Source: JAWKOK01 sp963848115
GTDB taxonomy: Bacteria > Chloroflexota > Anaerolineae > Caldilineales > Caldilineaceae
Direction of reading: 5' to 3'
Length of the DNA stretch: 64,000 bases
Assembly: GCA_963848115.1 (NCBI GenBank)
Contig: CAWKCP010000041.1
Location: 62,001 to 126,000 of the forward strand
Each line of letters opens with the position of its first letter. Position 1 is the first letter of the stretch. A program made the position numbers and the translations under genes. The notes under the pieces are model-generated. The model searched no databases, was not told the DNA's origin, and was given only the letters and a program-made list of their open reading frames with translations. Of this stretch, positions 27,408 through 35,627 are shown one piece after another.

Positions 27408-27450
27408 AGAAAGCGCTTCCGTAGGGAACACCACCAACAATAGGCTCAAT

Positions 27451-28302
27451 ATGACTGAACCACTGATTCGTGCCAGCCATCTCACCAAAACCTATGGCGA
27501 AGGAGAGACAGCCGTTCACGCGCTGATCGATGTCAACTTCACTGTACAGCCTGGCGAGCTTCTGGCCATCATGGGGCCGAGCGGCTGCGGCAAGAGCACG
27601 CTGCTCAACATGCTCGGCGCACTGGATCAGCCGACCGAAGGCGAAGTCTGGGTGGATGGTGAAAATCTACGAAAGCTTAAAAATGTCGACGTCTTCCGGG
27701 CGCAGACGGTCGGTTTTGTCTTTCAGCTACACAACCTGTTGCCTACGCTGACGGCGCGCGAGAATGTGGAAGTGCCAATGTATGGACAATCGTTGAGTGC
27801 CAAGCAGCGGCGCGAGCGGGCTGACCATCTGCTCTCCCTGGTGGGTCTGAAAGAACGGTCAAGCCATCTACCCAGCCAACTCTCCGGTGGCCAGCGCCAG
27901 CGCATCGCCGTAGCCCGTGCGTTGTCCAATGATCCGGCGTTGATTCTGGCTGACGAACCGACTGGGTCGCTGGACAGCCAGAGTGGCGAAGAGATCCTGG
28001 CGCTGCTGGCCGACCTCAACAACACACAGGGCACGACCATCGCCATCGTGACCCATGACCGGCGCGTTGCCCAGTCGACCCAGCGCGTGTTGCGCATGCG
28101 CGATGGCCGCATCGTGGCTGACAACCGGCTGCTCGATCCCATGGAAGAGGATCTGCGCACGTTGGCCAACAGCCGGCTGGGCCAGGCGATCATGGACCCG
28201 GATGATGATCCGTTGGAGCAGATCACAGCAGAGGAAGAATTGGTTCTGCGTCACATATTGGAGCGAATTGACGGCCCTTTGGAGGCGGCGGGTGAGGAAT
28301 AG
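27451..28302 (+). CDS. ABC transporter ATP-binding protein (MacB/LolD-type)
   Basis: A 283-aa ATPase partner of the upstream permease and adaptor. Walker A is GPSGCGKSTLLNMLGALD, the signature LSGGQRQRIAVARAL, Walker B LILADEPTGSLDSQ, and the H-loop VTHDRR. Beyond the ~225-aa core it has a C-terminal extension of about 55 aa (DPMEEDLRTLANSRLGQAI...) with no recognised motif. The ATG at 27451 is preferred because the longer frame begins inside a repeat. With the TetR gene it completes a four-gene regulated export module. Confidence 0.88.
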   Translation: MTEPLIRASHLTKTYGEGETAVHALIDVNFTVQPGELLAIMGPSGCGKSTLLNMLGALDQPTEGEVWVDGENLRKLKNVDVFRAQTVGFVFQLHNLLPTLTARENVEVPMYGQSLSAKQRRERADHLLSLVGLKERSSHLPSQLSGGQRQRIAVARALSNDPALILADEPTGSLDSQSGEEILALLADLNNTQGTTIAIVTHDRRVAQSTQRVLRMRDGRIVADNRLLDPMEEDLRTLANSRLGQAIMDPDDDPLEQITAEEELVLRHILERIDGPLEAAGEE

Positions 28303-28511
28303 ACCGGCATGCACAGAAGGGCTCGGACAAGGCATTCCTAGATAGATTTGGGTGAGCCGGCACAATCTTGAAAGATGAAGCGTTTTTTGGCGGCCACGCG
28401 TCTATGGGGAATGCTTTGTCACTGCCACGCTCGCCAACCCAGTTGGTTTGCGTCGCAGGGCTACGCCCCCGATTGATCTGTAGTTTTGTTGGAATTCACC
28501 AGGAGCGTTCG

Positions 28512-29474
28512 ATGTCCATCCCACTGCGTATTCGAACTGACGGCACCTTTACCATTGCAGTGATTGAAGATGTCCACTGGCACAACGGCGAAGCAGACGA
28601 TCAGCGCTCCGCTACGTTGATGGCTGCAATTTTGGACGCCGAACAGCCCGATCTGGTGGTCATCAACGGCGACCTGATCCACGGAGGGGATTGCGTGGAT
28701 CCTGCCAAGTCCTGGCTCGATGCCATGCAGCCGATCCTGGAGCGTGGACTGCCGTGGGCGGCAGTTTTCGGCAACCATGATGACGAAGGGTCACTCGATC
28801 GCGCTGCGCTGATGGAGTTGCAGCGAACACTGCCGGGATGCCTGTCGGAAGCGGGCCCAGTGGATACATCCGGCGTCGGCAACTACACGTTGTCGATCGT
28901 TGGGCCTGAACCGGAACGCACGGCGGCAAACCTCTACCTGCTTGACTCCCACTCCTATGCACAGGCTGCAACCGGCGGCTACGACTGGATCAAACATGAT
29001 CAGGTGGACTGGTTTCGGGAGACGGCTGGAAGGCTGCGCAGTCAGAACGGTGGGCAAGTTCTGCCAGCGCTTGCCTTTTTTCATATTCCGCTGCCCGAGT
29101 TCAACGACGTGTGGGATTTCTACACCTGTTATGGGGCCAAGGGGGAGACGATCTGCTGTCCGTTGATCAACACGGGGCTCTTTGCCGCCATGCATGAGGC
29201 CGGCGATGTGATGGGCGTCTTCTGCGGCCACGATCACCTCAACGACTTCATCGGCGAGCTGTTCGACATTCGCCTGGCCTTTGGACGCGCCACCGGCTAC
29301 GGCGGATATGGGCTGGATGGCTTCGCCCGCGGCGCCCGGATGGTGCGGCTCCACGCCGGGGAACACCGGTTCGACACCTGGCTGTGCCTGGAAGGTGGTC
29401 ACGTCATCAACAAACAGCCGCTCCACGAGCCGGAGTTGACTCGCGGTCTGTGTCTGCCGTCGGATTATGAGTAA
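28512..29474 (+). CDS. Calcineurin-like metallophosphoesterase
   Basis: A 320-aa cytoplasmic phosphoesterase (no signal peptide). The dimetal motifs are in order: DVHWH (~res 24), GDLIHGG (~58), GNHDDEG (~93), HIP, and GHDHLNDF (~240). The arrangement resembles the Dcr2/PhoD-like group of purple-acid-type phosphatases. The ATG at 28512 follows AGGAG by 6 nt; the longer open frame upstream is unlikely. The substrate is unknown. The gene is not clearly linked to its neighbours. Confidence 0.85.
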   Translation: MSIPLRIRTDGTFTIAVIEDVHWHNGEADDQRSATLMAAILDAEQPDLVVINGDLIHGGDCVDPAKSWLDAMQPILERGLPWAAVFGNHDDEGSLDRAALMELQRTLPGCLSEAGPVDTSGVGNYTLSIVGPEPERTAANLYLLDSHSYAQAATGGYDWIKHDQVDWFRETAGRLRSQNGGQVLPALAFFHIPLPEFNDVWDFYTCYGAKGETICCPLINTGLFAAMHEAGDVMGVFCGHDHLNDFIGELFDIRLAFGRATGYGGYGLDGFARGARMVRLHAGEHRFDTWLCLEGGHVINKQPLHEPELTRGLCLPSDYE

Positions 29475-29514
29475 TGCCCTTCCAAGAACTGAACTGGGCG
29501 TATGGCCCGAGACA

Positions 29515-32500
29515 CTATTCCCCCGCCTCGATCATGACGACCGCGTTGCCATCCACGTCGACCGTCCAGATATTGCCCTCAACATCAACATCAATGCCGA
29601 CCGGCTTGGCGCGTGAATTGTCAGGCGTTTTCAGTAGCCAGGACTGACGCTGGGTGCCGTCAGCCGAAATGCGAATGACTGTGCCCTGCTCAGGCAGAGT
29701 GACATAGACCCTGCCCTCCCGATCCAGTGCCAGATGCGCACCGTCCACCGAGTTGAACGGCGCCAAGGCCCACGCCCGCAGCAACTCCCCTGACGATGAC
29801 AACTGTAGCAGACGGGCCGTGCGCGCATCTGTTACGGTCAGAGCGCCATTTTCATCAACCACCACATCGACAGGCTGGCTGCCTTCGCCTTCCAGGACCG
29901 GGATCGCAGCCAGCTCGTTGCCATCGACGTCCAATTGCAGCAGATTGCCCTGGCGAGTACGGGCAATCCAGATAGTGTTGTCGGAATCGACAAAGAGGCC
30001 ACGTGCATCGCCGTATCGGTTTTGGCCGCCCGGTACTGACGAGAGATAGACACCGTCCCGGCTGAATCGGTGTAGCTGTCCTCGACGCGAGTCAAGGGCA
30101 TAGACGTCTCCATTGGGATCGACAGCGATGTCAGAGATCTCTTCCAACGACGGGCTGCCGGGGTCGGGCCCGCCAATGAGCTGTCCTGAGTCGGCGAGGA
30201 CCACCATCCCTGCGCCGGCAGAATCGCCCACGAAAAGCCGTGGCTCGACGCTGCCTGGGCCGATGCCGACGCCGACGGCACGGGGACTCGTCAGGCCGGT
30301 GACATCCGTCAATGTTAGATAGCGTTGACGCATCTCCAACGGTTTCATGGTCCCAGGAACGAGCGGAGAAATTGGCGACACAAAGGGGCTATTGTCTAGA
30401 TCTGCGTATGCATCGTTTTCAGGCCGTGACTGCACGCCGGCACCCACGGAATCTTGGATCACGGGTCCTCGATCGTTTTCAACGTTGATGCTCGTCTGTT
30501 CTATCGGCGTCATACGGTCCAACTGATCGTCCACAACCAGGATTCTTCCCTCTCCATCGACAGCGATGCCGGATGGGCGCTGAAAACCGCTCCAGAGATC
30601 CAGCAATTGACCGTCCGCACCTACATGCACAACGCGTTGGCGGTCCGGTTCTGTAAACAGTACGCTGCCGTCGTCTGCTACCAACAGGCGAGGCGATGAC
30701 GCCGGAGACGCTCGATCCGTCTGCAATGTGGCCAGGACTTCATCGTCCTTCGAAATCTTCAGCCACTGGCCGCTGACGCCCTCAAGAACCCAGAAAGATC
30801 CGTCAGCGGCGGCAGTCACCGCCACCGGCTGCTGCAACTGTCCGTTGCCGGTATGGGCCATCCTCAACTGTCCGTCGGGTGTCAGGCGTAGGACCTGGCG
30901 AAGCGCGGCGTCGGCGATCAGGATGTCGCCATCCTCGGTCACGGCCATGCCGGCAGGCGCTGCAAGCAGACTGCGAGTAGGTAATCGCGTGATGGGGTTT
31001 CCTGCGCCGTCGTACCAGATCAGCGCAGCGTCAGGCCCGTCATGGCTCACGATCAAGTGGCCATCGGGTGTCAGGGCCATGGCCGCCGGACGCCTCTGGC
31101 TCAGATTGAAGCTGCCTATCGGTTTTCCCGTCTCGTCAAAGTGCACGACGGTGGCAGACTGTCTGCTGAGGACAAAGACGTGGCCTGCCCCGTCGACGAC
31201 GACATCACCGGGGTCGGAGACGTGTAGGTTGTCGTCCGCCTGTCGATAGGCCGGCGGGCGGCTATGGTGTGTGATGTCTTGGACGCCTGATTGGGTCGTG
31301 AATCGATAGAGCAGGACTTCACCATTCTCGGAGCGTAGCGCCATTTCTTCACGGATGGGCCAACAGGCCTCGATCCGATCTCGAATGGCGTTGAACTCGG
31401 GTGTATGTGCATGGATCAGCAGCATCTGTGGCCGCAGATCGTCACAGAGTGTCGCGATGGACAGCGCTTCATCGGCCGTCAGGAAACGGATGCGATCAGG
31501 CGTGATACCGTAGGCGCGCAGAATCATGTTTTCGCGTGCGGTGTCGGACTCGTTCCAGACCACATAGATCGGGATCCCGCTCCTGTCGGAGGCCGCGCTC
31601 TCTTGAAATTCACGGACCAGCAACGTCTGGACGGGCACGCGCAGTTGTGGATTGGCAATGGCTGAAATATGGAACTGGTTGATCAACACTGCGACTGCAA
31701 CGATACCCCCTGCCCAGGCTAGTTCATGCGCACGTGAATACCAGGACAGAAATCCAGTACCTCCACCACTGACAGGAACTGTCTCGGGAGTTCCGCCGGG
31801 ATTCGTTAGTCTTGAGCGCCGGCCGTCTGCAAAGAGGAACTGTCCGAGAACTCCTGCGCCTACCCCGGCAAAAATGACGTAGATCGGGACCAGCACGAAC
31901 ATGCGTGTGGTCGATACCCATTCGTACTGCTGAATGGCGCTGACCGCAACCCAGAAAGTGAGGCCGGCGAGAAGCCAAGCGAGCATGGCGCGTCGACGCC
32001 AACCGGCGATGGCAGCGGCCAGCCCCACAAGCAGCAGGGCGGCTGTGAGCGGATCGGCGTGGGGACCGACCACGAAATGGGTGTTGTGGCTGCTAGCGAG
32101 AAACGCTTGTCCGCCGCCGATTAGATTGCGGATCAGTTGGGCGCTCTGTTCCGAGACCTCGCTCTGCACGGGCGTAGCCTTCAACAACCCCCGCCAGTTG
32201 TCGAGGTTGAAGAGCAAGGGCGTTGCAACCGCCAGGACCCCCGCACAGATTGCCAGCGTACTCGTAATCGCTCGTTTCCATGTGGCCCAGGAGAGTAGGA
32301 GCACCAGAATGCCGATGGGCAGAAAGACCAACCGAGCCAGGCCGAAGAGCAAGAACGCGCTGCCTAGGGCCGCGCCCAACGCATAGTAGCGCACTGCGCT
32401 CTCACGTTTCTGGGCAAAGGCGAACAAGGCCAACCCGACGGTCAGCGGCAGCAGCGCCTGCGTGTTGTTGTAGGCAGCCATGGTGAAGCTAAGCAGCAGA

Positions 32501-33558
32501 TGCGAAGCCGCCAGCAGCCCCGCTGCGACAATGGCTGCCGTGCGTCCTGCAAGCCAGCGTGCGAAGAGATAGACGGCGGGAACCGAAAGCACCACGGGCA
32601 GCAGTGATGAGAGCCGCCACCCGTAGACGTTTTCGCCGGCCAGGCGCATGATCCACGCCTGGAGCGACGATGAAAAAAGCGTGTGATAGGCGTTGGCATC
32701 GACCACGGAGAAGAGGGTATGCAGCTCCGGCCGATGGATGATCGTAGTCGCCAGGTCGAAAAATCCCCACTCATCGCCCACGAACGCATAGCGCCAGGAC
32801 CAGATTCGGCCGATGCCCAACAACAGCGCAAGGATGCCCAGTCCAAGCATCAATCCGTAGTCTGTCACCTCCAGGCCGCTATCCGTTCGGGCCATCCATA
32901 CTGCACCGCCGATTGAGAGCAGCAGGCCGATCAGCATGAGTGGGAGCGCGTTGACAGGTTGAGCAATGGCGACACCGGCGCCGATCAGCAGCAGGGCCAT
33001 GCCGGTCGCCAGCAGCAGCCCGGCAAGCGTCTGGCCGAGCAGGGAAGACCTCTGTGCATCCCAAATCAGCGCCACAGCCGCCAGCGCGCCGATGCCGGTC
33101 AGCCAGAGCACGGGACTCGGCGTCTTTGCGCCCGACAGAACCTGATACGCCTGGATGCTGATGCACGTCAATCCCAGGAGTGTCAGAAGCGTGATCCAGA
33201 CGAACCGCCAAGGGGTGACGTTTTCCGCTTCCTTCGTGACTTCAGACACTTTTCCGCCAATGGTCCATAGTGCAAGCACATAGAGTAGGAGTGCACCGAT
33301 TCCCGTCAGCAGGCCCAGGTGATGAGGAAGAGGCGTGGCGTCATCGCAGAGGCTGTCGAGCAGGCAGGCTTGTCCGGCCAGCCAGTTGTCGATCGGCAGC
33401 GAAGCGCCAAACCATGGTTGAAGATAGAAGATATAGAATGCCACAATCGTCAACAACAATCCGCCGACCATAGCGGCGATCCGCCAGGCGGCGATGGGAG
33501 GTGCCGTATCATCGCGGTGGGTGGGGTCAGTCGGGTTGTCTGGTGACATATGGGACAT
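29515..33558 (-). CDS. Polytopic GT-C (GT39-like) glycosyltransferase fused to an NHL beta-propeller
   Basis: A 1347-aa membrane protein. Residues ~25-620 contain a dozen or more hydrophobic helices with a VGDEWGFFDLATTIIHRPELH loop, the acidic first-loop feature of protein-mannosyl/ArnT-type GT-C enzymes that use polyprenyl-phosphate sugars. Residues ~620-760 are a soluble linker domain. Residues ~760-1345 contain repeated NHL/SMP-30-like blades (DVVVDGAGHVFVLS, GIAVDGEGRILVVDDQ, IAVDPNGDVYALD, VVVDENGALTVTDA, GIDVDVEGNIWTVD), enough for two propellers. The propeller would lie outside the cell, possibly recognising the glycan or acceptor. The ATG at 33558 lies about 80 nt from a promoter. 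Confidence 0.82.
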   Translation of the reverse strand: MSHMSPDNPTDPTHRDDTAPPIAAWRIAAMVGGLLLTIVAFYIFYLQPWFGASLPIDNWLAGQACLLDSLCDDATPLPHHLGLLTGIGALLLYVLALWTIGGKVSEVTKEAENVTPWRFVWITLLTLLGLTCISIQAYQVLSGAKTPSPVLWLTGIGALAAVALIWDAQRSSLLGQTLAGLLLATGMALLLIGAGVAIAQPVNALPLMLIGLLLSIGGAVWMARTDSGLEVTDYGLMLGLGILALLLGIGRIWSWRYAFVGDEWGFFDLATTIIHRPELHTLFSVVDANAYHTLFSSSLQAWIMRLAGENVYGWRLSSLLPVVLSVPAVYLFARWLAGRTAAIVAAGLLAASHLLLSFTMAAYNNTQALLPLTVGLALFAFAQKRESAVRYYALGAALGSAFLLFGLARLVFLPIGILVLLLSWATWKRAITSTLAICAGVLAVATPLLFNLDNWRGLLKATPVQSEVSEQSAQLIRNLIGGGQAFLASSHNTHFVVGPHADPLTAALLLVGLAAAIAGWRRRAMLAWLLAGLTFWVAVSAIQQYEWVSTTRMFVLVPIYVIFAGVGAGVLGQFLFADGRRSRLTNPGGTPETVPVSGGGTGFLSWYSRAHELAWAGGIVAVAVLINQFHISAIANPQLRVPVQTLLVREFQESAASDRSGIPIYVVWNESDTARENMILRAYGITPDRIRFLTADEALSIATLCDDLRPQMLLIHAHTPEFNAIRDRIEACWPIREEMALRSENGEVLLYRFTTQSGVQDITHHSRPPAYRQADDNLHVSDPGDVVVDGAGHVFVLSRQSATVVHFDETGKPIGSFNLSQRRPAAMALTPDGHLIVSHDGPDAALIWYDGAGNPITRLPTRSLLAAPAGMAVTEDGDILIADAALRQVLRLTPDGQLRMAHTGNGQLQQPVAVTAAADGSFWVLEGVSGQWLKISKDDEVLATLQTDRASPASSPRLLVADDGSVLFTEPDRQRVVHVGADGQLLDLWSGFQRPSGIAVDGEGRILVVDDQLDRMTPIEQTSINVENDRGPVIQDSVGAGVQSRPENDAYADLDNSPFVSPISPLVPGTMKPLEMRQRYLTLTDVTGLTSPRAVGVGIGPGSVEPRLFVGDSAGAGMVVLADSGQLIGGPDPGSPSLEEISDIAVDPNGDVYALDSRRGQLHRFSRDGVYLSSVPGGQNRYGDARGLFVDSDNTIWIARTRQGNLLQLDVDGNELAAIPVLEGEGSQPVDVVVDENGALTVTDARTARLLQLSSSGELLRAWALAPFNSVDGAHLALDREGRVYVTLPEQGTVIRISADGTQRQSWLLKTPDNSRAKPVGIDVDVEGNIWTVDVDGNAVVMIEAGE

Positions 33559-33644
33559 GACAGCTTCGGTTCGCCAATCGATGGCGGGCTTCAAATGAGT
33601 TCGTTGGTTATTGGCAGGCTCGACGCCGCCAAGGTTGCGTACGC

Positions 33645-33674
33645 ATTGTACGGAAATCGAAAACGGGGTGCAAA
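33645..33674 (-). promoter_or_regulatory. Promoter for the GT-C/NHL gene
   Basis: On the minus strand, TTTGCA (33674-33669) and TACAAT (33650-33645) are separated by 18 bp. The start point would be near 33638, 80 nt before the ATG. Confidence 0.5.
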
Positions 33675-33862
33675 GTTGGCCTGGGTGGGGTTGAAGCGAA
33701 TCGGCTTATTCAAAAGACGACAACGTGCCAGCGGCTCCAACCTGGATACAGACTGATGCCTACGGTTTCGCTATTGGGCGATCGGGGATCCACCAGGAAG
33801 CTGCCAGATCCCTGGTAGATCGCAAACTGTCGCACTCATTTTGAACGCAGTTTGCCGGCAAT

Positions 33863-33891
33863 TTTTCAAAAAATGAACCGTCAGGTATGAT
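33863..33891 (+). promoter_or_regulatory. Promoter for the MEMO-family gene
   Basis: TTTTCA (33863-33868), 17 bp, then TATGAT (33886-33891). It is the same hexamer pair as before potD. The rest of the divergent 33559-33944 gap shows no gene. Confidence 0.5.
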
Positions 33892-33944
33892 GCGCGACAC
33901 GATCGCGACAAACTCGATGGCATCCATGTGAACTTCTAGGCACT

Positions 33945-35249
33945 ATGATTATGACCCAACAGAAAAACAGCAATACCCCCGGCAATTCCAACGGCTATCT
34001 CGCCGGCTTCGGCAATTCTGCTCTCCCTGCTCTGCGTCCACTTGATATCCGTCGTCATCATGAGCAAGGCCATTCCTATATCGTGCTGCGCGACCCGCTT
34101 GAATTGAGCGAACAGACCATCGCCGTCCCTCAGCCACTGGCCTCTGTTCTGGCTTTCTGCGACGGTGCCCATGACATTGACGGGATGGCTGCAGCCTTCA
34201 CCGACTATTTCCAGACCTCGATCGATGTCGAGGTCGTAAGAGAGTTGATTCAAGCGCTGGACAGCGCCTATCTGTTGGACAATGTCCGTTCTCAGGCGGC
34301 GATTGCCAAGCTGGTTGAGGAATATCGCTCCGCACCGTTCCGCCCGCCCCAGCTTGCCGGGCGCGGCTATCCGGCCGATCCGGCTGAACTGCATGGCCTG
34401 CTCCAGGACTACCTGGAGCGAGCATCAGCGACGCCGCTGCCTGCCGACACCTGGCCCCGGCGGGCAGGCCTCCTCAGCCCGCACATCGACTATCCGCGCG
34501 GCGGATCTGTCTATGCCGAGGTGTGGAAGTCGGCGGCGGAAGCCGCCAAAGAGGCGGATTTGGTCGTCATCTTCGGCACGGATCATTATGGTGACGATCC
34601 GTTCACCTTGACGCGTCAGAACTACGCCACCCCATACGGCGTCTTGCCCACAGCCCTGCCTATTGTTGACGAGTTGGCGCAGGTTCTCGGCGAGGAAGCG
34701 GCCTTCGCCGGCGAGCTGCGCCACCGGGACGAGCACTCGCTTGAGCTGGTAACGGTCTGGTTACATCACATGCGCGATGGAAAGCCGGTCGAGGTTGTGC
34801 CGATCCTGACCGGCTCGTTGCGTCAGACGAGTCAGAACGGTGATGGATTGATCTCCGATCAGACTACGGAAGCTGTGTTAGCCAAGCTTGACGAGTCGGC
34901 AGCGGATCGGCGTGTGTTGGTCATAGCCTCTGGCGATCTGGCCCATGTCGGCCCGGCGTTTGGCGGGGCACCGCTTGATCAGACGGCACGCCAACAGGTG
35001 CGTCAGGCTGATGATGAATTGATCGCCACGATGGAAAATGGCGACACCGAAGGGTTCCGCGGTGCCATCGGCCGCGTCGACAATCGCAACAACGTCTGTG
35101 GCGTTTCGCCCATCTACCTGACCATGCGCATGGTTGAACAAGATCGTCCGAACGGCGGCCTCGTCGGCCGGCAGTTTGGCTACGCGTCCTGTCCGGCAGA
35201 TGACGCGGATACGTCAGCTGTGACTGTGGCGGGGATGATCTTTCGCTAG
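33945..35249 (+). CDS. AmmeMemoRadiSam system protein B (MEMO1 family) with N-terminal extension
   Basis: A 434-aa protein. Residues ~135-434 form a MEMO1 domain, related to ring-opening dioxygenases, with LLSPHIDYPRGG, VIFGTDHYG, DEHSLELVTVWL and IASGDLAHVGP blocks carrying the conserved metal-type His/Asp residues. Residues ~25-120 form a small helical domain reminiscent of PqqD-like peptide-binding domains (LRPLDIRR...AFCDGAHDIDGMAAAF). The AMMECR1 and radical-SAM partners that usually define the system are not in this window. The biochemical role of the family is unsettled, so none is assigned. Confidence 0.82.
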   Translation: MIMTQQKNSNTPGNSNGYLAGFGNSALPALRPLDIRRHHEQGHSYIVLRDPLELSEQTIAVPQPLASVLAFCDGAHDIDGMAAAFTDYFQTSIDVEVVRELIQALDSAYLLDNVRSQAAIAKLVEEYRSAPFRPPQLAGRGYPADPAELHGLLQDYLERASATPLPADTWPRRAGLLSPHIDYPRGGSVYAEVWKSAAEAAKEADLVVIFGTDHYGDDPFTLTRQNYATPYGVLPTALPIVDELAQVLGEEAAFAGELRHRDEHSLELVTVWLHHMRDGKPVEVVPILTGSLRQTSQNGDGLISDQTTEAVLAKLDESAADRRVLVIASGDLAHVGPAFGGAPLDQTARQQVRQADDELIATMENGDTEGFRGAIGRVDNRNNVCGVSPIYLTMRMVEQDRPNGGLVGRQFGYASCPADDADTSAVTVAGMIFR

Positions 35250-35333
35250 GGACCGGTGACCAAACGACGTACTTGTTTTCGGGTCAATCTCGACACAACT
35301 GGACATTTGGGCAGTCTCTGACACCCAAATATA

Positions 35334-35342
35334 TGGTAGAAT
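35334..35342 (+). promoter_or_regulatory. Extended -10 promoter for the ppsA leader
   Basis: TGG-TAGAAT at 35334-35342 is an extended -10 element without a good -35. It would start a leader of about 280 nt before ppsA. Confidence 0.4.
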
Positions 35343-35348
35343 GAAGGT

Positions 35349-35463
35349 ATGCTTGTCCGGGGTCAAAGAAGGTGACGTCTCCGGGAAGCGAACCTATCCT
35401 GTTCGCTGGGGTTGTCCGGCATCGGGCCAATGTAATACTTTGACCATTCAATGATGTCTGGTG
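35349..35463 (+). ncRNA. Candidate regulatory leader RNA of ppsA
   Basis: The leader contains a perfect hairpin AGCGAAC-CTATCCT-GTTCGCT and CCGG-rich complementary words on both sides, then runs into an intrinsic terminator. The arrangement suggests attenuation, but I do not recognise a known riboswitch class. An opposite-strand open frame across this region (35363-35626) is judged spurious. Confidence 0.35.
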
Positions 35464-35494
35464 AGCCTGGCAGCACTCGTGGCCAGGCTTTTTT
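35464..35494 (+). terminator. Intrinsic terminator in the ppsA leader
   Basis: AGCCTGGC (35464-35471) pairs perfectly with GCCAGGCT (35482-35489), and a run of six T begins at 35489. It lies about 135 nt before the ppsA start codon. It is too far from the MEMO stop to be only that gene's terminator if the intervening extended -10 is used. Confidence 0.75.
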
Positions 35495-35627
35495 GTTCTT
35501 TGGTTCCAGCTCGAATCGAAGGTCGCGTTCGTAGCGTTTTCGCTGATCTTTTCTCTGCATGCTCTCATACTTCCGTGTCGTTCTTACCGACAACTTGGCG
35601 GCAGTTTTCATGAGAAGGAGGTTCATG

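Noticed and set aside
35363..35626. Small minus-strand gene (87 aa) upstream of ppsA
   Set aside because: It covers the terminator hairpin and the ppsA ribosome site, shows no ribosome site of its own and no family resemblance.
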